Source: a virus. From it: DNA of 38,673 bases. Numbering within the stretch: position 1 is the first letter of the stretch; every line of letters starts with the position of its first letter. Both the position numbers and the translations under genes were made by a program. A model generated the notes under the pieces. The model worked only from the letters and a program-made list of their open reading frames with translations. It was not told where the DNA came from and searched no databases. The DNA lies in IMG/VR virus record IMGVR_UViG_3300041583_000437, positions 1 to 38,673 of that record. The stretch is one strand, 5' to 3'. Positions 38,601 through 38,673 of this stretch are shown here, in pieces.

Positions 38601-38673
38601 GTTATTTTTATGACAACAAGGACATTGAAGAACTTTAGGGGAAATACTTAGGAGGGGCTCCGCCCAGAACCCC

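Noticed and set aside
1-38673. Terminal redundancy between the window ends
   Set aside because: The first and last tens of bases share no match beyond short GC-rich words.
1-38673. tRNA genes or an integrase with attachment site
   Set aside because: I found no cloverleaf-like segment and no tyrosine or serine recombinase; a covariance search could still find a divergent tRNA.

Overview
The window reads as one near-complete genome of a tailed phage with a long non-contractile tail (siphovirus), about 38.7 kb, GC-rich except at its two ends and in parts of two fibre genes. The small head spike-base protein, the gene-transfer-agent-like terminase and the DUF2163/BR0599 tail hub point to an alphaproteobacterial host, probably Rhodobacterales; that is inference. 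I see no integrase, no recognisable repressor gene and no tRNA gene, so a lytic life style is likely. The first and last 40 bases do not match each other, so I cannot show circularity or terminal redundancy.

Layout. Positions 1-1233 have no convincing protein gene. They hold a 40-bp hairpin repeat array, three dyad operators, a short leftward leader and a long stretch of hairpin-forming repeats before the terminase genes. Positions 1234-25756 are one rightward block. It contains terminase (the large subunit is split in its P-loop by a class 3 intein), portal, protease, scaffold, decoration and major capsid genes, then head spike and head fibre genes, connector and neck genes, the major tail tube, tail chaperones with a -1 frameshift, a 1310-residue tape measure, tail tip genes, a fibre, and a lysis cassette of T7-type amidase, membrane/coiled-coil proteins, holin candidate and nested spanins. 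Positions 25757-25919 are the convergent gap. Positions 25920-38137 are all leftward: a probable Acb2/Tad1 anti-CBASS/anti-Thoeris sponge, dNMP kinase, methyltransferase, metallophosphoesterase, two PD-(D/E)XK-type nucleases, a T7-type SSB, a T7-type family A DNA polymerase, a T7 gp4-like primase-helicase, and several unknown genes. Positions 38138-38673 hold promoters and an AT-rich repeat tract that looks like a replication origin.

How it works together. A T7-style replisome is joined to a GTA-like siphovirus virion. Four leftward promoters (near 32.1, 34.4, 37.8 and 38.2 kb) share one architecture: an A-tract, a TTCC-type block, a -35 box, exactly 17 bp, and a T-A-rich -10, each 27-36 bp before a start codon. 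The sponge gene has its own promoter with a dyad over the -10. The leader next to it is repeated, with compensating stem changes, at the left end of the window. Rightward promoter candidates lie at 5566, 9369, 13798 and 38266. The observations I rate highest are the duplicated covarying leader, the shared promoter family, the class 3 intein in the terminase P-loop, the sponge with its operator, an in-frame module behind the amber stop of the tail tip gene, and a possible pseudoknot before the tail chaperone gene.
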